Origin: Sciurus carolinensis | Lineage: Eukaryota > Chordata > Mammalia > Rodentia > Sciuridae | Length of the DNA stretch: 64,000 nucleotides | Assembly (NCBI RefSeq): GCF_902686445.1 | Contig: NC_062213.1 | Coordinates: 9,483,241 to 9,547,240 of the forward strand | Direction of reading: 5' to 3' | Shown: in pieces, positions 62,926 through 64,000 of the stretch | Layout: the number at the start of each line of letters is the position of its first letter | Position numbering within the stretch: position 1 is the first letter of the stretch | Made by a program: the position numbers and the translations under genes | Notes under the pieces: model-generated | What the model saw: the letters and a program-made list of their open reading frames with translations, nothing else | What the model was told of the DNA's origin: nothing | Databases searched by the model: none

Positions 62926-63929
62926 CCATGCTCTTCTCCACAAATCCCAGCTACCCCGGGGTCTCTTGCTACTCCACATATCCACAGATACCAAGAAAGA
63001 GGGTTGGGAATAGATGATTCCTAAGGTCATTTTAAAATCTAAAGTGTTGCTAAATAGAAATTTCCAGTGAACGTTAGTCCAGAAAATCTAATCTCATCCT
63101 GTGATAGAGTTGCAGTGTACGTACATTGACTAAGCAAATCTAATTCCATTGCTGACCAGTGAGAAAGAGAAATAATTTAAACAGCTCAATGCAGAGTGGC
63201 ACCCACATCCAACTCCACAGCTTCTGCTGTCTCAGCTGCCCAGGGCTGGGGCTGGGGATGTGCAGGCAGCGCTCAGTTCCAGGGGTGACCCCCTCCACAG
63301 TATGAGCACCCTCCATCCTGTGTTGTATCCAGGATTGCACTAAGTCCGTCTTTTTCCCTACGGCAAGCTTAGCTGAGCATGAGATAACTACTTCCTCTGC
63401 TGTTGGGAAGAAAGCAAAGCCAAGGGCAACAGGGAAGGGAAAATTGGCCAGCCACGCTGGCCCTATTGGGAGGAGTGTGGAATCCAAATGGCACCTTCCT
63501 CAAACTTTTCCAAGGTGATTTGAACTCTGGTTTTAAAATGTCACCACACTGGGGAAATTCGACCCCACCCTTTAAGTCTCCCCTCCCCCCTGTTTTTCCT
63601 CCACTCTGATTCTGAACTGAAGGTCATCCAGAAGATTGGGCTTCCTAGGCACAAACTCAGCACCCCACTGGCTACATCCTTAGGGTTTCCAGCTGCAGGT
63701 CTGGGTTGTACTGTGTGGCCTGCCCCAAGGAAGTCTTCCTCCAAGGGACAGGAAATGCTTTCTCCTGGCAAAATGCCCTTCTCAAATTAACACTGCATCT
63801 TCCATAGGTAGCAAGCCATAGGTGCTTCCTAAGTGTTTACTGGAAACGAAAGCAGGAGAGGTTATGGGAACACGGATGTAGGTAAGCAGGTGACAGACTG
63901 CCAGGTCTGGGGGTGGTGGCCTTTGGACC
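62926..63929. other. Single-copy stretch
   Basis: The minus frame 63140-63487 (115 residues) has no recognised domain. The portion 63782-63850 (GGTGCTTCCTAAGTGTTTAC) may be a small MIR or L2 scrap. Nothing else was identified. Confidence 0.35.
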
Positions 63930-64000
63930 ACAGGATGGCTCCCAGGGATGACAACTATTTGTTCATTCCCACATCCCCAGGATCTAGAAGAGTGCCTGGA
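63930..64000 (+). repeat. L2 LINE 3' end, cut by the window edge
   Basis: TTTGTTCATTCCCACATCCC, then CAGGATCTAGAAGAGTGCCT matches the L2 terminus (TTGTTCACTGCTGTATCCCC, AGCNCCTAGAACAGTGCCTGG). The motif continues past the end. Confidence 0.65.

Noticed and set aside
1..64000. CRISPR arrays, bacterial operons, prophage or plasmid functions
   Set aside because: The repeat content is mammalian throughout. There are no regularly spaced direct repeats, no ribosome-binding-site-led gene clusters and no prokaryotic genes.

Overview
This window reads as nuclear DNA of a squirrel-family rodent (Sciuridae, such as a ground squirrel or marmot, or a near relative). The evidence is in the repeats. There are dimeric SINEs in which a 7SL-derived B1 monomer is joined to a tRNA-Ala-derived dID tail (43.3, 44.7 and 60.1 kb forward, 32.1 kb reverse, 18.8 kb rearranged). 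There is also a near-pristine tRNA-Ala-derived ID SINE at 17.5 kb. From established knowledge, the B1-dID dimer is found in squirrels, dormice and related non-murid rodents. The rest of the repeat background is ordinary eutherian: MIR, L2, old L1, MER5A and many ERVL-MaLR solo LTRs.

I find no protein-coding gene, exon set or structural RNA gene that I can support. The long open frames lie in GC-rich sequence, are often open in several frames on both strands, run through old transposons, and show no domain I recognise. The window is best read as intergenic or deep intronic DNA.

Layout. 0-16 kb is GC-rich, largely single-copy and has only small ancient repeats. It holds two CpG-dense segments (about 2.2-2.6 kb and 14.14-14.57 kb, the second followed by a perfect CRE palindrome) and a strong G-quadruplex motif at 11.37 kb. 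16-20 kb is repeat-rich: a MaLR LTR, an MLT1 LTR with a young ID SINE inside it, a local inverted duplication that has overwritten half of a B1-dID SINE, and a complete MER5A. 20-30 kb is GC-rich again with scattered MIR, L2 and LTR fragments. 30-35 kb carries several LTRs in both orientations, a compound microsatellite that is the tail of a SINE, and a 51-bp direct repeat 1.4 kb apart. 35-42 kb is mostly single-copy. 42-47 kb is AT-rich and dominated by L1, including a probable inverted (twin-primed) L1 and an L1 ORF2 remnant carrying three separate later insertions. 47-64 kb alternates single-copy DNA with LTRs, MIR and L2, and one more B1-dID SINE at 60 kb.

I found no undescribed multi-gene system. 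The most unusual structure is the inverted template-switch event at 18.6-19.1 kb. The best candidate functional element is the CpG-dense, CRE-bearing segment at 14.1-14.7 kb. Repeat family names rest on recall of consensus features rather than a database search, so subfamily assignments and edges are approximate.
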